From NCBI GenBank assembly GCA_019418235.1, contig DYCH01000027.1:1-26556 (forward strand): a stretch of DNA of 26,556 bases, given 5' to 3'. The notes beneath the pieces are model-generated. The model worked only from the letters and a program-made list of their open reading frames with translations. It was not told where the DNA came from and did not search any database. Position numbers and translations under genes: made by a program. Positions within the stretch are counted from its first letter, which is position 1. The number at the start of each line of letters is the position of its first letter. The stretch is from Sutterella sp. (GTDB lineage Bacteria > Pseudomonadota > Gammaproteobacteria > Burkholderiales > Burkholderiaceae_F). Below, one piece after another: positions 1-6,908 of the stretch.

Positions 1-119
1 CTGGTGCTGGTTTCGTTGTGGCAACCACGGGTGCCATCATGCGTATGCCGGGCCTTCCGCGCCAACCGGCAGCTTTGCACATTGATGTGGTCAACGGAAA
101 GATTGTTGGTTTGTCCTAA
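1..119 (+). CDS. fhs: Formate-tetrahydrofolate ligase, C-terminal end (partial)
   Basis: Only the last 38 residues are in the window, read from position 3 to a TAA at 117-119. They contain GAGFVVATTGAIMRMPGLP and end IVGLS. This matches the conserved C-terminus of formate-tetrahydrofolate ligase (10-formyl-THF synthetase), where GAGFVV...TGxIMxMPGLPxxPAA is a family signature. The enzyme makes 10-formyl-THF from formate, ATP and THF in the cytoplasm and feeds one-carbon metabolism. The start and the catalytic P-loop lie off the left edge, so intactness cannot be judged. A strong terminator follows 38 bases after the stop, so this is the end of its transcript. Confidence 0.9.
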   Translation, partial: GAGFVVATTGAIMRMPGLPRQPAALHIDVVNGKIVGLS

Positions 120-157
120 TCAAGAAACACTGACACAACTGAGTGTATAGTGGCAAA

Positions 158-188
158 GGGAGTTAGCGAAAACTGACTCCCTTTTTTT
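158..188 (+). terminator. Rho-independent terminator after fhs
   Basis: The arms GGGAGTTAG (158-166) and CTGACTCCC (173-181) form a 9-bp stem with one G-T wobble and a CGAAAA loop. Seven T follow directly at 182-188. This is a canonical intrinsic terminator on the + strand. Confidence 0.9.
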
Positions 189-221
189 GCAACTTGTATT
201 TGCCTATTTTTTAATCATTTT

Positions 222-255
222 ATGAATTTTAGAAAGTGCACTTTATAAAATTCAT
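222..255. repeat. 34-bp near-perfect palindrome upstream of the rluA-like gene
   Basis: The stretch reads the same on both strands apart from one mismatched pair, with its centre between 238 and 239 at GTGCAC. It is AT-rich and lacks a T-run, so it is not a terminator. It resembles a dimeric DNA-binding site, and its right half is the first unit of the tandem array at 234-279. Confidence 0.75.
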
Positions 256-279
256 GAAGTGGACTTTCTAAAATTAATG
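234..279 (+). repeat. Two-unit tandem array, 23-bp period (AAGTNNACTT core)
   Basis: Units at 234-256 and 257-279 are each 23 bp and match at 20 of 23 positions. Each begins with the small palindrome AAGTNNACTT, continues TAAAATT and ends in ATG. A further inverted repeat, AATGAC/GTCATT, follows at 276-292. The geometry (23-bp period, N2-centred palindrome, one ATG per unit) matches the larger array at 1926-2086, though the core sequence differs. No intact gene of the associated type follows here, so this may be a remnant leader or an operator of the next gene. Confidence 0.7.
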
Positions 280-388
280 ACATTTCGTCATTGTTAATGA
301 TTTGTCAGTTAAATTCAGAGGCAAATAGTGTTGATTTAAAGTCTTTGTTACAATACGCCACTGACTGACCATTCAGCCTTTTAAGTAA

Positions 389-1897
389 ATGTTTCATAAT
401 CTATTTGTTCGCGACGGGAATGCGCCCACGGCGCTCACGTTCCCCTATCACTACGAGCCGCATCCCTGGGTGGAGAAAGCGGCCCTTTGTGTTCGCACGC
501 ATTTAGAAAACAATGCTCAAGGTCAACCCGGTCGACTCATTGCCGTTTTAGTTGTACAAAATGACAACGGCGACTATGGCTTTTACGCCGGTTGCGATCA
601 ATTTGACTCGGAAGACGCTTTCTTCGTTAAAAGCTTTTGGCAACAGTTGCCTCCGGCTCACTTTCCGACGTTAAAAACGGATTATCTTGAAGCGGCACTT
701 GATCGTCGCTCTAAGGCCGAAGAAGCCTTTGTTGCCTTCCGCACGGCCGCTCGTGATCGTAAATCCAAACGTCGTTTAGCGAGAATGTCGCCTAATGCCG
801 ACTTGGCTGCGCTCGCTAGCGAAAGCCAAAAAGATTCTCGTGAATTGGATCGCTTAAAAGGGATCTTAACGAACGCCATTTACGAAGAAGAACGAATGCA
901 CACTCGCATTCAAACGGAAACGCAACATGCCCTTATGGCAGACTGGCGTCAACGTTTAAGCACCATTGAGCTGACAAACGCTTGCCAAGAAAAAGTCTCT
1001 CTTTTTCATTTGCTTGAAGGTTATTTAGAAAAAGAAGAGTGGCTTAAAGCCTTGTTGCGTTCAAGCCTGCCGGCCCTTTTGAAAACCGCAAGTGATAAAA
1101 ACGAAAAACTCATTGCCTTTGGCTCCTTTTGGTGGGGAACACTCCCCTCCCACGATGCTCGTCAAGAAGGCGTCTTTTACAGTTTTTCCAAAGAGCGTCA
1201 TGCGCCGCTCCTAGACTTTCAATTAAAGGGGTTAACGCTTGAAGCAAACCGCTTAGCGATTGATCATTTTGCCCATTGGCAACCGGAAATCATTTATGAA
1301 GACGATGATTTGGTGGCCATCAATAAGCCTGCAGGGCTCTTGTCCGTTCCAGGCAAGCACGCAGTTCGCAATGTTTACGACACCGTCTTAAGTCTCTACC
1401 CCAATGCCACCGGCCCCATGCTTTTGCACCGCTTGGACATGGCTACCTCGGGCGTTCTTCTTTTTGCAAAAACAAAGCTTGCTCATCAACAACTTCAATA
1501 CGCCTTTGCCCACGGCCATATTAAAAAGCGCTATGTGGCACTTTTAGAAAAACGACCTGCTGACGATTTCGGCGAAATCAATTTACCGCTTTGCTTAAAT
1601 CCTCTTGAGCGACCGCGCCAAATGGTGAGCCGCGCCTACGGCAAGTACGCCTCCACTCAATATGAAGTTTTAGAACAACAAGGCCAATACACCTGCGTGG
1701 CTTTTTACCCCAAAACGGGACGCACCCATCAGTTGCGCCTTCATGCTGCGCACCATCGTGGTCTAAATTCTCCCATTGTCGGTGATGAACTCTATGGTCA
1801 TCCGGCCGACCGTCTTTACCTGCACGCTCAATCCTTAACGTTTACGCACCCGCGTACTCAAGAAGTTGTCACTGTTGTGGCAAAAACGCCTTTCTAA
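389..1897 (+). CDS. RluA-family pseudouridine synthase, long form
   Basis: This 502-residue protein has a C-terminal RluA-type catalytic domain from about residue 300 to the end. INKPAGLLSVPG lies near 311-322 and the active-site motif HRLDMATSG at 347-355, with D350 the expected catalytic aspartate. GRTHQLRLH follows, as in the family. Such enzymes isomerise uridine to pseudouridine in rRNA or tRNA. The first 300 residues are an extra domain. Residues 100-200 are charged, helical and probably coiled-coil, followed by a segment with FWWGTLPSHDARQEGVFYS. Long RluA relatives of about 500-560 residues with a similar N-terminus are known, for example in gammaproteobacteria, but the target is not predictable here. 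The ATG at 389 has only a weak upstream purine stretch. The gene stands alone, downstream of the 222-279 palindromes. Confidence 0.88.
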   Translation: MFHNLFVRDGNAPTALTFPYHYEPHPWVEKAALCVRTHLENNAQGQPGRLIAVLVVQNDNGDYGFYAGCDQFDSEDAFFVKSFWQQLPPAHFPTLKTDYLEAALDRRSKAEEAFVAFRTAARDRKSKRRLARMSPNADLAALASESQKDSRELDRLKGILTNAIYEEERMHTRIQTETQHALMADWRQRLSTIELTNACQEKVSLFHLLEGYLEKEEWLKALLRSSLPALLKTASDKNEKLIAFGSFWWGTLPSHDARQEGVFYSFSKERHAPLLDFQLKGLTLEANRLAIDHFAHWQPEIIYEDDDLVAINKPAGLLSVPGKHAVRNVYDTVLSLYPNATGPMLLHRLDMATSGVLLFAKTKLAHQQLQYAFAHGHIKKRYVALLEKRPADDFGEINLPLCLNPLERPRQMVSRAYGKYASTQYEVLEQQGQYTCVAFYPKTGRTHQLRLHAAHHRGLNSPIVGDELYGHPADRLYLHAQSLTFTHPRTQEVVTVVAKTPF

Positions 1898-1925
1898 TCA
1901 ACAGACTTTTCACAAAGCCAAAAAG

Positions 1926-2086
1926 TTGTACACTCAAACACCAAAAAATTGCTCAATGAAATATCGAAATTTTGTACAATGAAAACTAAAAATATTGTTC
2001 AATGAAAAGTTAAGATATTGATCAATGAAAATTGATAATTTTGTATAATGAATTATTGAAATTTTGTACAATGAAACAAAACGAGT
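1926..2086 (+). repeat. Seven-unit tandem array, exact 23-bp period (TTGNNCAATGAAA core)
   Basis: Units start at 1926, 1949, 1972, 1995, 2018, 2041 and 2064, each exactly 23 bp after the last. The shared core is TTGNNCAATGAAA, with the small palindrome TTGNNCAA and a variable central dinucleotide (TA, CT, TA, TT, AT, TA, TA). The rest of each unit is AT-rich and variable. The first unit is degenerate (TTGTACACTCAAA) and the sixth reads TTGTATAATGAA. Units 2-7 each carry an ATG. With a 23-bp period, each ATG is overlapped by a TGA in frame with the previous ATG, so units 2 and 3 encode 8-codon mini-ORFs chained by ATGA overlaps. The ATG of unit 7 (2071) is in frame with the ATPase gene. Array length and position point to local regulation of that gene. 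Confidence 0.92.
2044..2049 (+). promoter_or_regulatory. Candidate -10 element inside the sixth array unit
   Basis: TATAAT is a perfect -10 hexamer. It arises because unit 6 has T where the other core repeats have C. The best -35-like hexamer is TTGATC of unit 5 (2018-2023), with a long 20-bp spacer. If used, transcription would start near 2056, ahead of both candidate ATPase starts. The promoter would then be embedded in the array, which would suit autoregulation. Confidence 0.4.
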
Positions 2087-2091
2087 TGATT

Positions 2092-3369
2092 ATGACTGAA
2101 CAATCCTATCGCCCACGCATAGCCGATGCCCTTTTGCAGCAGTACCTTCAAGCTTTTGGCGCGGTTTGTGTCGAGGGGCCGAAATGGTGCGGAAAAACTC
2201 GTACTTCCAAGGAAGTCTGCAATAGCAGTATTTTCATTGGTGATCCTGCCAATGGCTTTTCCAACCGAACGCTTGCTAAAACCGCCACTGAGCTTGTTTT
2301 AGAGGGTGCTTTTCCGAGACTTATCGACGAATGGCAAGAAGTACCTGAACTTTGGGATGCCGTCCGACACAAAGTCGATAGCCTCTCGGCTCGCGGTTTA
2401 TACGTTTTAACGGGATCGGCAACACCCAACCATAAAGGTATTTTGCATAGCGGTGCCGGCCGTATCGGCCGCTTGAGAATGCGACCGATGTCTCTTTGGG
2501 AGTCGGGCGACTCCACAGGTCTCGTTTCCCTTAAAGAGCTCAGTCAAGCGAAGATTAGTTCGACTTGGACGGGCGAAATGGATTTAATGCGCCTCATCCA
2601 TTTAATTGTTCGTGGCGGGTGGCCAGGCTCACTGGACATGGATTTGGATTCGGCCATGTTAGTCACAAAGCAATATATCCAAGCCGTTTTGGATGACGAT
2701 GCAACCCGTATTGACGGTGTTCAACGCGATCGAGCCAAATTGGAATTGGTCTTACGCTCTCTTGCAAGGCACGAAAGTACAACGGCTTCCGTCCAAACCT
2801 TGGTTAAGGACATTAAGTCCTATGACGAGGAGGATTTAACGCGCTCAACTATTAACACCTATCTTGATGTTTACACGCGTTTATTCTTAATCGAAAACCA
2901 ACGACCGTTTGCACCTTCTGTACGATCCTCTGTTCGAGTGAAACAAGCTGAGAAATGGCATTTTTGTGATCCGTCTCTAACTGCTGCCGTCCTCAAAATG
3001 GGCCCTCAAGCGCTTCTAAACGATCTCAACACATTGGGTTTTCTATTTGAAGCCTTGTGCGAACGTGACCTGCGTATTTACGCTGAAGCGCTTGGTGGCG
3101 AACTTTTCCACTATCAGGACTACAAGAATCAGGAAATTGATGCCGTGGTTTCAATGCCCGACGGTCAATGGATGGCATTTGAAATTAAATTAGGTGCTCA
3201 CCAAATTGATGAGGCTGCGGCCAATCTCATCAAAATCCGAGATTCGCTTAACAATAACAACCCCAAAAGCGCCCCCTCTGTTTTATGCGTTTTGTGCGGC
3301 ATGACCAATGCTGCGTATCAGCGCCCTGACGGCGTCTTTGTCGTTCCGATCACAGCGCTCAAACCTTAA
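2092..3369 (+). CDS. AAA_14 / DUF4143 family ATPase
   Basis: This 425-residue protein starts MTEQSYRPRI, the usual beginning of this family. The P-loop GPKWCGKT is at residues 29-36, LIDEWQEV (Walker B-like) at 77-84 and TGSATP near 107. The C-terminal half is the DUF4143 region, with D350 followed by FEIKLG at 363-368, a D...E-x-K pattern like PD-(D/E)XK nuclease folds. These proteins are widespread, often multicopy and of unproven function. The ATG at 2092 has AACGAG six bases upstream. An in-frame ATG at 2071, inside the last 23-bp repeat, would add seven residues. The gene is monocistronic, and the tandem array sits in its promoter/leader. Nothing nearby suggests an antitoxin or a mobility partner. 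Confidence 0.9.
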   Translation: MTEQSYRPRIADALLQQYLQAFGAVCVEGPKWCGKTRTSKEVCNSSIFIGDPANGFSNRTLAKTATELVLEGAFPRLIDEWQEVPELWDAVRHKVDSLSARGLYVLTGSATPNHKGILHSGAGRIGRLRMRPMSLWESGDSTGLVSLKELSQAKISSTWTGEMDLMRLIHLIVRGGWPGSLDMDLDSAMLVTKQYIQAVLDDDATRIDGVQRDRAKLELVLRSLARHESTTASVQTLVKDIKSYDEEDLTRSTINTYLDVYTRLFLIENQRPFAPSVRSSVRVKQAEKWHFCDPSLTAAVLKMGPQALLNDLNTLGFLFEALCERDLRIYAEALGGELFHYQDYKNQEIDAVVSMPDGQWMAFEIKLGAHQIDEAAANLIKIRDSLNNNNPKSAPSVLCVLCGMTNAAYQRPDGVFVVPITALKP

Positions 3370-3376
3370 AAATCTA

Positions 3377-3402
3377 GGGAGAATTCGTCAGGCGATTCTC
3401 CC
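3377..3402 (+). terminator. Hairpin after the DUF4143 ATPase gene
   Basis: GGGAGAAT (3377-3384) pairs with ATTCTCCC (3395-3402) around a 10-base loop. No T-run follows, so it may be a weak or Rho-assisted terminator, or it may stabilise the mRNA end. Confidence 0.45.
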
Positions 3403-3443
3403 GATGTCGAGCTAACATTAAGCAATCATTATTAGGTGCGGAT

Positions 3444-4388
3444 ATGACTCTCTTTTTGTACCACCTTGAAGTTTGTTTACCCCTTTTCTTGCTCGTTTTA
3501 TTGGGCTGGCTTTTAATCAAGTGTAAACTCTTTAACACCGAAACAAGCCGTGCTTTGGGTAGTTTTACCTTCCGCTTATTAATGCCCGTATTGCTCTTTA
3601 AATTGATGAGCAATATCTCAGAACTTCCTGCCATTGATTATCGTGCGATCGGCGTTTTTGCTACCTCCTGCGTCATTGTCTTTTTCTTAGGACGGCTTTT
3701 AGGCAGAAGTTTTGGTTTAGACAACACCGGTAAAACTGTCTTTGGGATGGCGGCGATTTTTGGGAACAATGTTCAGTTGGGTGTGCCGATTGTTCAAGTC
3801 AGTCTCGGAGATGGTGCTATTCCAACGCTCAGTCTTATCGTGATTTTCTCTGTCATCACCATGTGGACGACAGCCATTGCCTTTGTGGAGTTCGGAAAAC
3901 CCGGCAGCACCCAAGACATGAAAAAAGTGTTTGTCTCCATGACGCGCGTCTTTAAAAACCCGATCGTTTTTGCAATTTTATTGGGTAGCGCCTTTAGCTT
4001 CACGGGACTCAAACTTCCTCAATTTCTTGATCAATCCGTCAGTCTTGTTGCCCATGCCACGACGCCCGTAGCGTTGATTGTGGTGGGTATGGGGTTAGCT
4101 CAACACAAATTCACGGCAGGCCTGCCTAAAGGTTTAGGCATTTCCGCTTTAAAGATTGTGGTTCAACCCTTATTGGTTTTCCTTTTAGCTCGCGCTATTG
4201 ATTTGCCGGACCTTGAAACCTATGCAGTCACTTTAACGGCAGCACTTCCTGTGGCCATCAACATCTACATGATGGCAACCGATTTTAGAAGTGAAGAGGG
4301 AGCAGCCAGTAACGCCATCTTTGTTTCGACGTTGCTTTCAGCTGTTGCGATTCCCATTACGCTAACGTTGATGGGTGTAGGCATTTGA
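3444..4388 (+). CDS. AEC family transporter (auxin efflux carrier type)
   Basis: This 314-residue protein is almost wholly hydrophobic and has about ten membrane segments. The N-terminus (MTLFLYHLEVCLPLFLLVLL) and LMPVLLFKLMSN near 50 are typical of AEC permeases. The second half contains TTPVALIVVGMGLAQ near 205 and TLTAALPVAINIYMMA near 267, matching the conserved TLPxAxxxxxxA region of the family. Bacterial members carry malonate, malate or other organic acids, and the substrate cannot be read from the sequence. The ATG at 3444 is preceded by AGGTGCGG. The gene is monocistronic, between a hairpin and a strong terminator, with no metabolic neighbour to hint at the substrate. Confidence 0.88.
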   Translation: MTLFLYHLEVCLPLFLLVLLGWLLIKCKLFNTETSRALGSFTFRLLMPVLLFKLMSNISELPAIDYRAIGVFATSCVIVFFLGRLLGRSFGLDNTGKTVFGMAAIFGNNVQLGVPIVQVSLGDGAIPTLSLIVIFSVITMWTTAIAFVEFGKPGSTQDMKKVFVSMTRVFKNPIVFAILLGSAFSFTGLKLPQFLDQSVSLVAHATTPVALIVVGMGLAQHKFTAGLPKGLGISALKIVVQPLLVFLLARAIDLPDLETYAVTLTAALPVAINIYMMATDFRSEEGAASNAIFVSTLLSAVAIPITLTLMGVGI

Positions 4389-4430
4389 TATTTAAAAGAA
4401 AATTTTCATCTAACACAAAACCGTCGATAT

Positions 4431-4464
4431 CTAACAATCTAACAATTAGATTGTTAGGTTTTTG
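4431..4464 (+). terminator. Rho-independent terminator of the AEC gene
   Basis: CTAACAATCTAA (4431-4442) pairs perfectly with TTAGATTGTTAG (4446-4457) across a CAA loop. The sequence GTTTTTG follows. It is AT-rich but has 12 perfect pairs. Confidence 0.85.
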
Positions 4465-4480
4465 TCAGATTAAACCATAG

Positions 4481-4517
4481 AAAAAGCCGAACTCTTTTTT
4501 TGGAAGAATTCGGCTTT
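4481..4517 (-). terminator. Rho-independent terminator of the rimP...rluB operon
   Basis: On the minus strand AAAGCCGAA (4517-4509) pairs with TTCGGCTTT (4491-4483), and the T-run continues to 4481. It lies 20 bases past the rluB stop and closes the nine-gene operon. Convergent with the AEC terminator. Confidence 0.88.
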
Positions 4518-4536
4518 GATTTTTAATAACTGCTAT

Positions 4537-5763
4537 TTAAGCGTAACGTTTGTTTTGACGACGCGGTGCGCGCTCCACCGTCTTATCAGCCGTGCGCTTG
4601 CGAGTACGCTTTTTGCTCTCGGCTAAACCTTCATAGCCCTTATCGAAAATATCCTTTCGAGAAGCAAACTTACGACCGCCCTTATTAGCGCCCATACCGG
4701 CCTTAGGACGAAGACCGCTACGGGTCTTGGAGTCATCAGTCACTTGCGTCTTTTCAATGCGACCGCGTTGCGTCACGCGCTCTTGCACTTCAGGCACAAC
4801 GCCGCCGCGAGCTTTGCCGGCCTTTAAGTCATTGATCCAGCCCTTGACCCATTCATCGGACAATTCCATCTTAGCGCCACGGGGCAAGTCCTTGGGTAAC
4901 AACACAGCTCCAAAGCGCACACGAATCAAGCGAGAAACCGTTAAGCCCACCGCTTCAAACGTACGACGCACTTCACGGTTGCGACCTTCGGCTAACGTCA
5001 CGCGATACCAGTGATTGGAGGAGACGCCTCCGATGTCTTCCACGCGAGAAAACTGGGCAATACCGTCATCGAGCTTCACACCCTTTAAGAGCTTTTCCTT
5101 GCTCTCTTCGGTCAACTCCCCTTGCACGCGCACGGCGTATTCGCGTTCAATGCGATAGCGCGGGTGCATGAGCATGTTGGCAAATTCGCCACTCGTCGTA
5201 AAGAGCAAAACACCTTCGGTGTTGTAGTCCAAACGGCCCACGGCAATCCAGCGAGCCCCTTGCACACGCGGCAAGTGATCAAAGACGCTGGCACGACCTT
5301 CAGGGTCATCCATGGAAACGATTTCGCCAGCTGGCTTATGGTACAAAAGCACACGAGGCGCATCTTCAGAAACCGATTGACGTTTAACCAAACGGCCCTT
5401 CACACGAATCATGTCGTTGGGACGCACACGATCACCTACCTTGGCCACGTCACCATTGATCGTAACGACACCGGTTGCAATCAGCGCTTCCATGTCACGA
5501 CGAGAACCTAAACCGGCATCGGCCAACACCTTTTGCAACTTATCAGAATTGGTCGTATCGATGACTTTGGCCAGCGTCGTTTCTTCATTTTGCACCATAG
5601 GCTTCACGGCACGCGCCGTGCGAGCAGGCAAAGCCTTTTTCGCTGGAGCTCGGAAAGGCGTATTTTTTTGCGTGCGTTGACCGCTACGAGCACCCGTCGT
5701 TCGAGCGCCACGGCCACTCGTTGCACCGGCACCTTGCGTGCGAGGCTTCTTAGTTGTTCTCAT
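4537..5763 (-). CDS. rluB: 23S rRNA pseudouridine synthase RluB
   Basis: RsuA/RluB family enzyme of about 408 residues. Residues 1-70 are a basic Arg/Lys/Thr-rich extension. An S4 RNA-binding domain follows (KLQKVLADAGLGSRR, about 76-125). The catalytic domain has LLYHKPAGEIVS and the motif GRLDYNTEG with the nucleophilic Asp near residue 180. The last 90 residues are a basic tail. RluB modifies U2605 (E. coli numbering) of 23S rRNA. The ATG at 5763 has GAGG nine bases upstream. An in-frame ATG at 5772 abuts that same GAGG, so 5763 is preferred. This is the last gene of the operon, 59 bases past the annotated scpB stop. The disordered ends are longer than in E. coli RluB. Confidence 0.93.
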   Translation of the reverse strand: MRTTKKPRTQGAGATSGRGARTTGARSGQRTQKNTPFRAPAKKALPARTARAVKPMVQNEETTLAKVIDTTNSDKLQKVLADAGLGSRRDMEALIATGVVTINGDVAKVGDRVRPNDMIRVKGRLVKRQSVSEDAPRVLLYHKPAGEIVSMDDPEGRASVFDHLPRVQGARWIAVGRLDYNTEGVLLFTTSGEFANMLMHPRYRIEREYAVRVQGELTEESKEKLLKGVKLDDGIAQFSRVEDIGGVSSNHWYRVTLAEGRNREVRRTFEAVGLTVSRLIRVRFGAVLLPKDLPRGAKMELSDEWVKGWINDLKAGKARGGVVPEVQERVTQRGRIEKTQVTDDSKTRSGLRPKAGMGANKGGRKFASRKDIFDKGYEGLAESKKRTRKRTADKTVERAPRRQNKRYA

Positions 5764-5836
5764 CCGTTTCATCCTCTACCAAAGGCAATTGAGAAGATTC
5801 ATTTTCTTCATCCTTCGGTAATTCATTCGTTTTTTT
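5750..5836 (-). other. Hidden acidic extension of ScpB in the +1 frame behind an A7 run
   Basis: scpB ends GTC GAA AAA AAC GAA TGA, with seven A at 5836-5830. If one A is skipped or missing, the reading continues TNELPKDEENESSQ LPLVEDETDENN and stops at TAA 5752-5750, overlapping the rluB start. About half of that extension is Asp or Glu, and it has no stop until it meets rluB. This suggests a homopolymer indel, slippage, or a recent frameshift. Confidence 0.5.
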
Positions 5837-6503
5837 CGACCGCCTGCATTAAAGGCATGGCCAGTTCTTCAAGCTTGGCGTGTTCGGCGTCAATGCTTGA
5901 TAAATAATCTTCTGTGCTCAAACCTTCTAATTGAAGCGTTTCGTTTTGCCCGTCAAAGAGTTCAAAATCTTCATCGGGCGCATCATCTCGCGTTCCGATC
6001 GCGGGCAAATCTTCCAAACTGTTTAACCCCAAATCCAATAAAAATTGGCGCGTGGTAGCAAAAAGTTCCGGATGCCCCACCGTCTCACGACGGCCGATCA
6101 CTTCAATCCAGTTACGATCAATGAGCGTTTTCATGGCGTTGGCATTCACCGTCACGCCTCGAATCTTTTCAATATCGCCTCGCGTCACGGGTTGCCGATA
6201 CGCAATAACGGCTAATGTTTCCATGACGGTACGCGTGTATTTGGGCGCTTCCTCGGGGTGCAGCTTTTGAAGAATCTCCCTCATCTGCGGCAACGATTGA
6301 AATCGCCACAAACCGTCTCCGACTTCTTTAAGTTCAAGCGCTCTATCTTTCCACTCGTCTTGCAACTCAAGAAGCATCGCATGCACTTCAATGCGTGTGT
6401 AGCGACGGTCTAAACATTGACGAAGGCTCGCAATCGACAAAGCCGTTTCGCTTGTCAAAAGCGCCCCTTCCAAAATACGCTTTGGATGGTCAGTCAAAGC
6501 CAT
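5823..6503 (-). CDS. scpB: Segregation and condensation protein B
   Basis: This 226-residue protein is one subunit of the SMC-ScpA-ScpB condensin that compacts and segregates chromosomes. It carries the two winged-helix domains of the family, with the signature LAVIAYRQPVTRGDIEKIRG at about 97-116. The tail after residue 160 is acidic. The ATG at 6503 has GGGGAGG seven bases upstream, inside the end of ychJ, whose stop (6506-6504) abuts it, so the two are tightly coupled. scpA is not in the window. The annotated stop may be a frameshift artefact (see the A7 run at 5830-5836). In other betaproteobacteria scpB-rluB usually precedes rimP, whereas here the pair sits at the other end of the same operon. 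Confidence 0.92.
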   Translation of the reverse strand: MALTDHPKRILEGALLTSETALSIASLRQCLDRRYTRIEVHAMLLELQDEWKDRALELKEVGDGLWRFQSLPQMREILQKLHPEEAPKYTRTVMETLAVIAYRQPVTRGDIEKIRGVTVNANAMKTLIDRNWIEVIGRRETVGHPELFATTRQFLLDLGLNSLEDLPAIGTRDDAPDEDFELFDGQNETLQLEGLSTEDYLSSIDAEHAKLEELAMPLMQAVEKNE

Positions 6504-6887
6504 TTACTCAACCTCCCCTTCCACGTAAAACCAAAGACCGTTTTCACGTACAAAGCGACTTTTTTCCACCTGGCGAAACGCACGACCTTCGATTTTGCCT
6601 CGCGCCACAAAAGTGACGGTTGCCGTATCCCCCGACTCGCTACTGTCTTTAATCTCTAATCCCAACCACTTCACCGGATCGGACAGATCTAATTCAGTGG
6701 GTCTGGTTGTTGCGTGCCAAGTCTTTAAAAGATAATCCGGCAACACCTTAACGAAAGCCGAGTAACGACTTTTCATGAGGCTGACAGCATCGGGAGCGGG
6801 GCTACCCGCATGAAAACGCCCGCAACAATCCTCGTAGCTCAAGAGGCTACCGCAAGGACAGGTTGCGGGCACTTTCTTTTTTTTCAT
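6504..6887 (-). CDS. ychJ: YchJ family protein with SEC-C zinc-binding motif
   Basis: This 127-residue protein starts with a SEC-C-like metal site, CPCGSLLSYEDCC (Cys 10, 12, 21, 22), which in SecA and its relatives binds zinc. The remainder is the YchJ/UPF0225 NTF2-like fold, with LMKSRYSAFV and the C-terminal segment RFVRENGLWFYVEG. The function is unknown, and the family is common in proteobacteria. The ATG at 6887 has no clear Shine-Dalgarno and is followed by eight A, so the start may depend on coupling with typA, whose stop is 21 bases upstream. It is not a usual member of this operon. Confidence 0.87.
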   Translation of the reverse strand: MKKKKVPATCPCGSLLSYEDCCGRFHAGSPAPDAVSLMKSRYSAFVKVLPDYLLKTWHATTRPTELDLSDPVKWLGLEIKDSSESGDTATVTFVARGKIEGRAFRQVEKSRFVRENGLWFYVEGEVE

Positions 6888-6908
6888 AAAACCGAAAAAT
6901 AACTTCGA

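Noticed and set aside
1926..2086. Possible CRISPR array
   Set aside because: The 23-bp units are contiguous and similar throughout, with no alternation of constant repeats and unique spacers, and no cas genes are nearby.
1926..2086. Possible replication iterons
   Set aside because: No replication initiator or DnaA-box cluster is seen; the array leads into an ATPase gene in a chromosomal setting.
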